The position numbers and the translations under genes were made by a program. Under the pieces are notes generated by a model. It did not search any database and was not told where the DNA came from. It saw only the letters and a list, made by a program, of their open reading frames with translations. Below are positions 37,879-46,387 of a stretch of 46,387 nt of DNA, piece by piece. Within the stretch, counting starts at the first letter, position 1. Each line of letters starts with the position of its first letter. The DNA comes from Verrucomicrobiota bacterium (GTDB lineage Bacteria > Verrucomicrobiota > Verrucomicrobiia > JADLBR01): the NCBI GenBank assembly GCA_029560585.1, contig JAKQKQ010000203.1, positions 1-46,387 of the forward strand. Direction: 5' to 3'.

Positions 37879-38181
37879 ATGGCAGCAAAAGCAGCAAAAA
37901 TACGGCCCCTCGGGGACCGGGTGCTGGTCAAGCCCGTCAAGGAAGAGGAAGTGAAAAAGGGCGGCATCATCATCCCGGACACCGCGAAGGAAAAACCTTC
38001 CGAGGGCGAAATCGTGGCCGTCGGCACCGGCAAACTCAACGACAAGGGGGAGAAGATCCCCTTCGTGGTCAAGGTCGGCGACCGCGTGCTCCACAGCAAA
38101 TACGGCGGCACCGAGGTCAAGCTCGACGACCAGGACTACCTGATCATGCGCGAGGAAGACATCCTCGGCGTCATCGGCTGA
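37879..38181 (+). CDS. groES: Co-chaperonin GroES
   Basis: The 100-residue cap of the GroEL chamber, acting as a heptamer. [12 protein letters not shown] is the family start. [16 protein letters not shown] contains the mobile loop that docks on GroEL, and the C-terminal [15 protein letters not shown] is typical. AAAGGAGG seven bases before ATG 37879 makes it one of the clearest ribosome sites in the window. It lies 127 bases after dnaK and 30 before groEL. Confidence 0.98.
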   Translation: MAAKAAKIRPLGDRVLVKPVKEEEVKKGGIIIPDTAKEKPSEGEIVAVGTGKLNDKGEKIPFVVKVGDRVLHSKYGGTEVKLDDQDYLIMREEDILGVIG

Positions 38182-38205
38182 CCCAACCCAATACGAAAGG
38201 AGTGA

Positions 38206-39855
<1,650 letters not shown>

Positions 39856-39896
39856 TCCAGACCGCGTCATGCGCCAATGGCGCTTGCGCAAGATTG

Positions 39897-39927
39897 GCGG
39901 GCCCGGGAAACCGGGCCCGCTTTTTTT
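39897..39927 (+). terminator. Intrinsic terminator of the chaperone operon
   Basis: GCGGGCCCGG, tetraloop GAAA, CCGGGCCCGC, then seven T. This is a perfect 10-bp GC stem with a stable GNRA-type loop. Confidence 0.95.
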
Positions 39928-40025
39928 ATGGGTCAAGGACTCACGGAGAATGGGGGTTCGCCCGGAGCCTGTCGAAGGACGGACGCGCCACGCGAGCATC
40001 CCTGGGAGGGCCCGCGTCCTGAGGC

Positions 40026-40253
40026 TGTCTCAAGACCTTTAGAAACGCGCCGCCTGACACAGGCGGCCTACAGATTTGTAGGGCGTCTCTGCGAGACGCC
40101 ATCTGCCTCATCCTTCCCGGCTTCCTGAGTTCCCGATAAAAAACGCGAAACACCAGATTCCTTCGTCAGTTCGGCGCTCCAATCAGGAACTCAGGGGGGC
40201 AGGAAACGAAACGGGCGCATCCGTCCGCCGCATCCCGACCAAGTTTTGAGACA
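40026..40253. repeat. E-type element, copy E4, split by a smaller inverted repeat
   Basis: Ends are TGTCTCAAGAC (40026-40036) and GTTTTGAGACA (40243-40253). The interior is the inverted form of E3: GAAACGCGCCGCCTGACAC, then CAGATTTGTAG, and CATCCCGACCAAG near the right end. Between them lies extra sequence framed by CCTGAGTTCCCGAT (40124-40137) and ATCAGGAACTCAGG (40182-40195), which looks like a later insertion. The flanks 39928-40025 and 40254-40391 show no gene. Confidence 0.7.
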
Positions 40254-40391
40254 CGCTCTCCTCGCGGGCCGGCGTCCCTCCCGCGCCACCGGCTGCGGCC
40301 AATCCCATTTCGCCGATGGAGAAATCAGTGTCAATCGAATCGCCTCGTCGTTTGACCTCGGCGCATCGGCGCGCAAATATCGTTGAAGTTT

Positions 40392-41387
40392 ATGCGCCCC
40401 ATCTCCGTCGCGATGCTCTTCGTCTGGGCGCCACTCGTGCCTGCTCCCTCCGCAGGTTCGAGCGCGACCATGCTGGCGGCCCTCGCATCGCCCGTGCTGT
40501 TTCGCGGCGATGCCCGCACGGCGTATCGCGATCCCGCCGCGATATATCACGAAGGAACCTTCCACCTCTTTTTCACCCTGGTTCGGGCGGGCGACGACGG
40601 CGTCCCGTTCCTGCACCTGGCCAGCAGCCGATCGCGCGATCTCGTTTCGTGGAGCGAGCCCCGCCTGCTCACGCCCGCCGACCGCCGACTCAACTACTCG
40701 AGCCCGGGGAATGTTGTCCGCTTCGGCGGCGAGTGGGTCATGTGCCTGCAGACCTATCCGCGCCCCAAGGGCGAGAAATACGGAGACGCAACGTCGAGGC
40801 TTTGGATCATGCGCAGCCCCGACCTTGAGGCGTGGGGCGCGCCCGAGCTGCTTCGCGTCAAGGGTCCCGATGTGCCGTTCGAGTCCATGGGACGGATGAT
40901 CGATCCCTTCCTGCACCAAGACGCCGCCGATTCCGGCAAGTGGTGGTGCTTCTACAAGCAGAAGGGCGTGAGCTGGTCGTGGTCGCGCGACCTCCGGGAA
41001 TGGGTTTTCGCGGGATCGGCCGAGGCTGGGGAGAACGTGTGCGTGGTCCGCGACGGCGACGAATACACCATGTTTCACTCGCCCCGCAACGGCATTGGCA
41101 TCAAGCGCAGCGCCGACCTCCACCAGTGGCGCGACTGCGGGCTGCTCACGCTGGGCCAGTCGCATTGGCCGTGGGCCGCGGGGCGCATCACCGCCGGCTT
41201 CGTCCTCGATGCCCGCACCATCCCCGGCGTCGCCAAATGGCTCATGTTCTTTCACGGCTCCGCCTTTCCCGAGGAAGATCCCCGCGGCGGTTTCGATAAC
41301 CACGCCAGCATCGGCATCGCGTGGAGCGACGACCTGGCTCACTGGTCATGGCCCGAGGATCATGCCGAGCACCGCGAGCGACCGTGA
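40392..41387 (+). CDS. GH43-like five-bladed propeller glycosidase (exported)
   Basis: A 331-residue protein with a signal peptide (MRPISVAMLFVWAPLVPAPSAG). The rest reads as a five-bladed beta-propeller of the GH43/GH117 type: TAYRDPAAIYHEGTFHLFFTLV (first-blade Asp), repeated S.DLVSWSEP, SPDLEAWGAPE, SRDLREWVFAG and SADLHQWRDCG at one per blade, and GRMIDPFLHQD. These repeated D-L-x-x-W motifs are characteristic of this clan. Sugar specificity (arabinose, xylose or anhydro-galactose) is unresolved. ATG 40392 is preferred over TTG 40383. Confidence 0.78.
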   Translation: MRPISVAMLFVWAPLVPAPSAGSSATMLAALASPVLFRGDARTAYRDPAAIYHEGTFHLFFTLVRAGDDGVPFLHLASSRSRDLVSWSEPRLLTPADRRLNYSSPGNVVRFGGEWVMCLQTYPRPKGEKYGDATSRLWIMRSPDLEAWGAPELLRVKGPDVPFESMGRMIDPFLHQDAADSGKWWCFYKQKGVSWSWSRDLREWVFAGSAEAGENVCVVRDGDEYTMFHSPRNGIGIKRSADLHQWRDCGLLTLGQSHWPWAAGRITAGFVLDARTIPGVAKWLMFFHGSAFPEEDPRGGFDNHASIGIAWSDDLAHWSWPEDHAEHRERP

Positions 41388-41420
41388 CAGATATCGGTTG
41401 GGATCGGCCTCGCGGCTCTC

Positions 41421-41443
41421 GTAGGAGCCCGCTTGCGGGCGAT
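41421..41443 (+). repeat. REP-like palindrome (single)
   Basis: GTAGGAGCCCGCTTGCGGGC plus GAT, the same form as at 33372, in the 100-bp gap between the propeller glycosidase and the metallopeptidase. Confidence 0.75.
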
Positions 41444-41487
41444 CTTTCTTTCAAGGAAGGCGCGCCTCCCTGCGCCGAACAAGGTCG

Positions 41488-42501
41488 TTGACGGCGCGAT
41501 GGGCCGCGAGCCACGATGGCGCGTTGAGAGTTCTCGGCCCTATCCGCTGGCTGGCCTGCGCCGCCCTCATCCCGTGGGGCGGTGCCGCGGCGGAAATCCA
41601 ACGGCCCGAGTGGCAGAAATCCCGCGTGACGCTGGATCGCTGCCTCACGCGGGAAGAGTTTCGCATCTACTACGCGCTTGAGGGCCCGGACGCGATCCCG
41701 CGCGAAGATCGCGCGGACACCGATGGCGATGGCGTGCCAGACAAAATCCAAAACCTCGCGCTCCAGTTGTTTGCGGCCCGACGCATGTACGTCGAGGTCA
41801 TGGGCCTGCGGCATCCTTTCGACAGCCCGAGGTATCGCGGCAGGGTCAAGTATTTCGATGTTCACGTTCGCGGTATGAAGAATCGGGGAACTGCGGGTGA
41901 TGCCATCGTCAACTTTCATCGGCCCACCGACCCGCCAGAGGGCATCGAGGTCCTCAGCATCGATATCGACAAGAACATCGGCGCCCGCAACCTCACGCCC
42001 GCGCACGAACTGTTCCACGAGTTCCAGAACGGCTACACGCTGTTCAAGAACGCCTGGTACACGGAGGGCACGGCAAGATGGTCGGAATCCGCCTTCCGCG
42101 CGGGCGTCGGCCGCGCGGAATCGAAGCCCGCGACCCGGGCCGGAGTGGATAAGCTCTTCGTGCTCAGTTACGCCGCCGATGGTTTCTGGAATGCCCTCGC
42201 GCAGGCCGCCGATCCCAAAGGCGCGCTGGCCCTGCCCGATTCTTTGAAGGCCATGCGTTACTTGGGCGATCCGAAACCCATCATCGAGGATGACCTCCTG
42301 CATGGCGTGGCCTTCATCAGGGCGTTGCTCGAGGAACTCGATCGGGAGGATGACATCGCCTCGCGCGAGGCGGGCCTCGACCCGTTGGACTGGCCCGAGG
42401 CCCGGCAGCGTTCGCCCGAAAACAACCGGTACATCTGGAGAGCCGTGGCCGAAGTTTGCCGGCGTCTCAAGATCGAGCCGCCCGGTCCGCCGTTGGAATG
42501 A
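41488..42501 (+). CDS. Exported HExxH zinc metallopeptidase-like protein
   Basis: A 337-residue exported protein of an uncharacterised putative metalloprotease type. A hydrophobic signal (LGPIRWLACAALIPWGGAAAE) lies near the start. Residues about 74-84, DTDGDGVPDKI, form a calcium-binding loop like that of thrombospondin type 3 repeats. Zinc motif HELFH (His173, Glu174, His177) is followed by WYTEGTARWSE, where Glu193 is a likely third ligand, as in gluzincins. The layout resembles MXAN_6640-type predicted proteases. There is no ATG at the start: TTG 41488 or TTG 41524 (just before the signal) are the options and I cannot decide. It is probably a secreted protease; substrate unknown. Confidence 0.75.
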   Translation: MTARWAASHDGALRVLGPIRWLACAALIPWGGAAAEIQRPEWQKSRVTLDRCLTREEFRIYYALEGPDAIPREDRADTDGDGVPDKIQNLALQLFAARRMYVEVMGLRHPFDSPRYRGRVKYFDVHVRGMKNRGTAGDAIVNFHRPTDPPEGIEVLSIDIDKNIGARNLTPAHELFHEFQNGYTLFKNAWYTEGTARWSESAFRAGVGRAESKPATRAGVDKLFVLSYAADGFWNALAQAADPKGALALPDSLKAMRYLGDPKPIIEDDLLHGVAFIRALLEELDREDDIASREAGLDPLDWPEARQRSPENNRYIWRAVAEVCRRLKIEPPGPPLE

Positions 42502-43347
42502 AGCCCCATCTCCCTCGATCGGGCTCCAGTAACCGCCGGGAGGGTCCGCGGCCTGAGGCTGTCTCAAAAGTCGCGCCCAGAGTTCACAGCAGGCCGCCTG
42601 ACGCAGGATAAGGTGCAGGCAAGACTCGTGGTGCGGTCCTTCCTTTGGAGCGCGGTGGCAACGCCACCGCTTTGGAACGGCGCGAAGCGACGCCTCGGCT
42701 TGGCCCCCGACGCCCCGGCTCCGCCGGCGGCGCACTCCAAGAACTGGCGCATCCATCGATGTGCCGTTCGTTGCCCGGTGGGACGCCGCACAGCACTTGC
42801 CGCCCGCATCAGCCGGGAGGGACGCCGGCCCCGGTGTCCGCGATTCACCAGCGGCGCGACACCTGGGCCCACCCGGCCCGCGAGGCCGCGGGCCCTCCCC
42901 AGGATGCCCGCATGGCGTGCCCAAGATCCTGTGCGGCGTCTCCGTGAGACGCCGCAAGTCAAGGCGAACGCCATGCGCCGCCCGTGCCAGACGACATTCG
43001 GACACAGAACGCGCCGCCAAGAAGCTCAGTTGCCCAAGTCGACACGTCCCTCGAAGGGTCCAGGCCCATGGAACGCTCTTGTTTTCACACAGCCTCGGGC
43101 CGGCGTCGCTCCCCGGCGGCTTCTCCCGTGCGCGGGCCGAAAGGATGTCTGCCCCTCGGGAGTCAAACGCGACGTAGGAGCGCGCTTGCGCGCGACTTGA
43201 ATCGCCTGCGGGGATGCTCCTACCACGGAATTCCCACAACCTTTGAGCGAGGCGCCCGGACGGGTTTGACAAGGGATCGGGATTGGGTTGCGATGTGCTG
43301 CCGCAAGGAGACGAAACGCCCGCGCCCCGAACGGCAGAGAGACCGCC
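42502..43347. repeat. Longest gene-free stretch (846 bp): E6, D4 and REP-like mosaic
   Basis: E6 starts at TGTCTCAAAAG (42560-42570) and contains GCGGTGGCAACGCCACCGC (42652-42670), an inverted relative of the E5 interior. D4 (about 42823-42910) carries GGGCCCACCCGGCCCGCGAGG-like sequence. Near 43083 GTTTTCACACAGCCTCGGGC is a decayed E end. A REP copy is at 43174-43196 with a degenerate inverted partner to 43224. The longer open frames here have no recognisable protein content. A promoter for the next gene is not evident. Confidence 0.65.
43174..43224. repeat. REP-like palindrome with degenerate inverted partner
   Basis: A forward copy GTAGGAGCGCGCTTGCGCGC plus GAC at 43174-43196 and, from 43201, ATCGCCTGC...GCTCCTACC as an eroded inverted copy. 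It lies about 120 bases before the UROD-family gene. Confidence 0.65.
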
Positions 43348-44409
43348 ATGAACAAGCGAGAGAATCTCGAATTGCTCCTGAAGGGCGGATCGCCCCCATG
43401 GATCCCGTTCACCCTGGACGTGGGGGGCGTGCCCGGATTCACCGATCCGATACAACGCCGCTTCGAGGAGGAAACCGGCGCGCGCGATCCCGCGGAGTTC
43501 TTCGATTATGATTTTAGGACGTTTTCGCTGAAGGCGCGCTTCGGGGGCGAGGATCCCCGCGCTGCGCATCGCTCGCTGCCCGCGTCGGCGAGTGTGCGGT
43601 TCGACGAATGGGGCATCGGCCATGAGGCGGAAGGACTCGAGGGCACCTACGAGCGCATGCACTGCCCGCTGGCCCACGTGGAAAACATCCGCGACGTGGA
43701 GCGCTACCCGATCCCGATCATCGAGGAATCGCCGTCGTTTCCTCAGATCGCCGATTTCCACGGGCGCGGGTATCCGGTCTTTGGATATGCCGGGAGCATC
43801 TACGAGTGGTCTTGGTGGCTGCGCGGCATGGAGGCCTTCATGATGGACCTGCTGGATGAGCCGGCCCTGGCGGAAGCCATCACCCGGCGGGTCACCGATT
43901 ATACCAAGGCGCTCGCCTGCGCCTCGGCGGCGGGCATCGACGTGCTCTGTTTCTATGACGATGCGGGCTCGCAGCAGGCCATGCAGATCGCGCCGGACCT
44001 GTGGCGGCGGTTCATCAAGCCGCGCTGGGCGGAGGTGCTCGATGCCGTGCGCGCCATCAGCCCGGGGACATACTTCTTCCTCCACAGCTGCGGGAACATC
44101 GCCGCCATCGTCCCGGACGTGATCGACCTCGGCTTCCACGTGCTCCACCCGCTCCAGCCGGAATGCCTGGATGCCACGCGCATCAAACGCGAGTTCGGTT
44201 CCCGCATCGCGTGCTGCGCCACCGTCAGCGCCCAGCGGATCCTCCCGTTTGGCAAACCCGAGGAGGTCCGGGCCGAGGTGCGCCGCCTGAAGCGGGAGAT
44301 GGGCGACGACCGCCGCTGCATCCTGTGCCCGTCGAACCGCATCCAGCCCGAGACGCCGTGGGAAAACGTGGTGGCATTTGCCGAGGCCGCCAGACAGGAA
44401 GAAGAATGA
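43348..44409 (+). CDS. UROD-family protein (methyltransferase-like)
   Basis: A 353-residue cytoplasmic member of the uroporphyrinogen decarboxylase superfamily. The zinc-ligand motif HSCGN (His246, Cys248) and the C-terminal ILCPSNRIQPETPWENVVAFAEAA are those of the cobalamin or methyl-transferring branch (MtaA/MtbA, MtvA) rather than true HemE. CCATV at about 292 may supply the third ligand. Such proteins are abundant in PVC-type genomes and mostly uncharacterised. ATG 43348 is the natural start. Its stop overlaps the start of the next gene (ATGA). Confidence 0.83.
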   Translation: MNKRENLELLLKGGSPPWIPFTLDVGGVPGFTDPIQRRFEEETGARDPAEFFDYDFRTFSLKARFGGEDPRAAHRSLPASASVRFDEWGIGHEAEGLEGTYERMHCPLAHVENIRDVERYPIPIIEESPSFPQIADFHGRGYPVFGYAGSIYEWSWWLRGMEAFMMDLLDEPALAEAITRRVTDYTKALACASAAGIDVLCFYDDAGSQQAMQIAPDLWRRFIKPRWAEVLDAVRAISPGTYFFLHSCGNIAAIVPDVIDLGFHVLHPLQPECLDATRIKREFGSRIACCATVSAQRILPFGKPEEVRAEVRRLKREMGDDRRCILCPSNRIQPETPWENVVAFAEAARQEEE

Positions 44410-45989
44410 GACCTCTGGAAATCGTCGCACTGATCGTGTTGCCCCTCGTCGCCGGACTTGGCGCGTCCCCAACGGCAGCGGCCGACTATGACCTCCTGAT
44501 CACGAACGCGCGGATCGCCGATGGCACGGGGGCACCGCTGACCGCGGGTAGCATCGCGATCAAGGAGGGGCGCGTTGTCGCCATGGGCCAGGTCGCCGGC
44601 ACCGCGGCGGCGCAGATCGACGCCTCGGGCCGGGTCGTCGCGCCGGGTTTCATCGATGTGCACACCCATTCGGAGAAGATCCTCGAACTGCCGATGGCGG
44701 AGAATTTCCTGCGCATGGGCGTGACCACGATCGTCACCGGCAACTGCGGTGGCTCGCGCACCGACGTCGAAAAATTCCTCGCCGGCCTCGAGGGGGAGAA
44801 GGTCGCCCTGAACGTGGCCACGCTCATCGGGCACAATGCCGTCCGCCAGAAGGCCATGGGCGGCAATCTGCAACGCGCGCCCACGGCGGAGGAACTGGCC
44901 GAGATGAAGGCGCTGGTCGGAAAGGCGATGGCGGATGGCGCCGTCGGCCTGAGCACCGGCCTCATCTATCCCCCCGGCAGTTTCGCGAAACCGGAGGAGA
45001 TCATTGAACTGGCGAAGGTGGTCGCGGCGCACGGCGGGATCTACGCCAGCCACATGCGCGCCGAGACGATCAAGATCTTCTCCGCGCTGGAGGAACTCAT
45101 CCGTGTCGCGCGCGATGCGAGCGTCCGCGCCGAGGTCTCTCACATCAAGGTCACCGGACCGAGCGCCTGGGGCAAGGCCGGCGAGGTCCTGGCGCTGCTC
45201 GACAAGGCCCGCTCAGAGAGCCTGTCCATCACGCACGACATGTACTTGTACACGGCCTCGAGCACCGGCATCGCCCAGCTCATCCCCGACAGCGCCCGCG
45301 AGGGGAGCCGCACGAACTTCATCGCCCGGATCGAGGACCCCGCAAAGAAGGCGGCAATCAAAGATGAGATGAGGGCGACGCGCGAGCGCCTCGGCCGTGA
45401 GGATTACGGCTACGCCGTGATCTCTAAATTCAAGGCGGACCCATCGCTCAATGGAAAGACGATTCCCGAGGCCGCCAAGCTCGTGCGGGGTTCGGACGCC
45501 ATCGACGACCAGGTGGAACTGATCTTTGACATCGAGCGCCGCGGCGGGGGCAGCGCCATCTATCACGGGATGAATGAACCCGACGTGCAGACGTTCCTCC
45601 GCCATCCGCTCACCATGATCGCCAGCGACGGGGCGCCCTGCCGCCTCGGCGAGGATCTCCCGCACCCTCGCAGCTATGGCAACAACGCCCGCGTCCTGGG
45701 CCGCTACGTCCGCGAACTGAAACTGCTCACCCTCGAGGAGGCCATCCGCCGCATGACCTCGTTGCCCGCACAAACCTATCGGCTCGCGGACCGCGGCCTC
45801 CTCAAACCCGGCGCATGGGCCGACATCGTTGTCTTCAACCCGGACAAGGTCGCCGACGCCGCGACCTTCGAGCGCCCACACCAATACGCCATGGGTTTCG
45901 ACCACGTTCTCGTCAATGGTGTGTTCGTCATCCGAGATGGCAGCCTCATCGACGCGAAAGCCGGCCAACCGCTGCGGATGGGGAAATAA
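44406..45989 (+). CDS. N-acyl-D-amino-acid deacylase-like amidohydrolase (exported)
   Basis: A 527-residue metal-dependent amidohydrolase with a signal peptide (MRPLEIVALIVLPLVAGLGASPTAAAD). The metal motif is DVHTHSEK (His86, His88). TGNCGGS, GLSTGLIYPPGSFA, YASHMRAE, VSHIKVTG and MIASDGAP appear in the order expected for D-aminoacylases and related N-acyl-D-glutamate deacylases. The C-terminal GLLKPGAWADIVVFNPDKV is the usual beta-sandwich return. It overlaps the UROD-family gene by four bases (ATGA), so they are translated together, an unexpected pairing. The physiological substrate is unknown; peptidoglycan-derived D-amino acids are possible. Confidence 0.9.
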   Translation: MRPLEIVALIVLPLVAGLGASPTAAADYDLLITNARIADGTGAPLTAGSIAIKEGRVVAMGQVAGTAAAQIDASGRVVAPGFIDVHTHSEKILELPMAENFLRMGVTTIVTGNCGGSRTDVEKFLAGLEGEKVALNVATLIGHNAVRQKAMGGNLQRAPTAEELAEMKALVGKAMADGAVGLSTGLIYPPGSFAKPEEIIELAKVVAAHGGIYASHMRAETIKIFSALEELIRVARDASVRAEVSHIKVTGPSAWGKAGEVLALLDKARSESLSITHDMYLYTASSTGIAQLIPDSAREGSRTNFIARIEDPAKKAAIKDEMRATRERLGREDYGYAVISKFKADPSLNGKTIPEAAKLVRGSDAIDDQVELIFDIERRGGGSAIYHGMNEPDVQTFLRHPLTMIASDGAPCRLGEDLPHPRSYGNNARVLGRYVRELKLLTLEEAIRRMTSLPAQTYRLADRGLLKPGAWADIVVFNPDKVADAATFERPHQYAMGFDHVLVNGVFVIRDGSLIDAKAGQPLRMGK

Positions 45990-46387
45990 CACGTGGTCCA
46001 GCCCTCGCTCGCGGTGGCGCAGGCAATCCTGCCTGCGGCGAAACCACCGACATTATGCCCGACCATCTCAGACATGGCATCCTTAGCGTGATGGCCATAG
46101 TATCGGTACTACCTCCGTGGCTTTGCATCTCGATCTTAAACCGCCGCAGGTCGACGTAGGAGCGCGCTTGCGCGCGATCGCCATCGCCCGCTAGCCTGCA
46201 TATTTCACGCTTCCGCGTGAAATATGCAGGCTCAAAGGAAAACCGCGCTCCGAAGAACGCGACTTTGAAGGGTCTGGGGCCACCGGTCCGCGAAACACAC
46301 TCCGCAACCGCGAGAAACCCCAGTTTTTGCCTGACCTTTCCCAATAAATGGCTTTCATGGCGCGGTTTTCCCAGAGCCCGGAATTTC
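45990..46387. other. Right-edge stretch: REP palindrome, perfect hairpin, inverted-repeat element
   Basis: A REP copy at 46156-46178 (GTAGGAGCGCGCTTGCGCGC plus GAT). The hairpin 46193-46232 and the 12-bp arms GGAAAACCGCGC (46237-46248) and GCGCGGTTTTCC (46360-46371) follow. No open frame here looks real. Confidence 0.65.
46193..46232. repeat. Perfect 18-bp inverted repeat with 4-base loop
   Basis: AGCCTGCATATTTCACGC, loop TTCC, then GCGTGAAATATGCAGGCT. All 18 positions pair. No T-run follows, so it is not a classical terminator. It is AT-richer than its surroundings. Confidence 0.85.

Noticed and set aside
42645-43200. Open frames in the 846-bp gap before the UROD-family gene
   Set aside because: They follow repeat sequence, overlap in several frames, and show Arg/Pro/Ala-rich composition without motifs.

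Overview
The window is about 46 kb of GC-rich bacterial chromosome carrying 31 protein-coding genes that I can support. I see no rRNA, tRNA, CRISPR array, phage or complete insertion sequence. The gene set includes a PEP-CTERM surface protein with autotransporter-type beta-strand repeats, a GTP-dependent PEP carboxykinase, many secreted glycosidases, twin-arginine-type Gfo/Idh/MocA and sialidase-fold proteins, a UROD-family methyltransferase next to a D-aminoacylase, and a GroEL with a GGM tail. This suggests an uncultured, polysaccharide-degrading Gram-negative of the Verrucomicrobiota/PVC type or a neighbouring candidate phylum. That placement rests on family content only and is not certain.

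Layout. 0-3.3 kb: PEP-CTERM protein and a two-domain rhodanese, both minus. 3.5-10.1 kb: pckG, a candidate small RNA, a zinc-ribbon miniprotein, an AsmA-like protein with yacG, an MBL-fold hydrolase, and purH. 10.4-16 kb: a CHASE2 adenylate cyclase, a CMP-sugar synthetase with a small HAD phosphatase (flanked by 92-bp inverted repeats), a TIM-barrel sugar epimerase, and yajQ. 16-26 kb: a GH106-type rhamnosidase coupled to an esterase, a class D beta-lactamase, a CYTH protein, and an MFS transporter coupled to an FAD oxidoreductase. 26.7-30 kb (minus): an ABC exporter overlapping a sialidase-fold protein. 30-35 kb: a 1,052-residue GH13-like protein and a Gfo/Idh/MocA dehydrogenase. 35.8-39.9 kb: dnaK-groES-groEL ending in a textbook terminator. 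40-46 kb: a GH43-like propeller glycosidase, a HExxH metallopeptidase, and the UROD/D-aminoacylase pair.

How they fit together. Most accessory genes serve uptake and breakdown of plant or algal glycans: rhamnosidase, esterase, GH13, GH43-like and sialidase-fold enzymes outside the cytoplasm; an MFS carrier, epimerase and dehydrogenases inside. Housekeeping genes (pckG, purH, yacG, yajQ, chaperones) are scattered between them.

The most unusual content is intergenic. At least four interlocking repeat families fill nearly every gap: (A) elements that begin with a gene's stop codon (TAG-CCAGAAACTTC) and carry a 15-bp perfect inverted repeat; (E) elements bounded by TGTCTCAAAAC inverted ends, two of them exactly 174 bp; (D) 92-bp GC-rich blocks; and (REP) short palindromes GTRGGAGCnnGCTTGC, often in head-to-head pairs and very like Pseudomonas REP sequences. 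Other noteworthy signals are a likely C-rich small RNA after pckG, two palindromic operator candidates (before dnaK and before the MocA gene), and a perfect 18-bp hairpin near the right edge.
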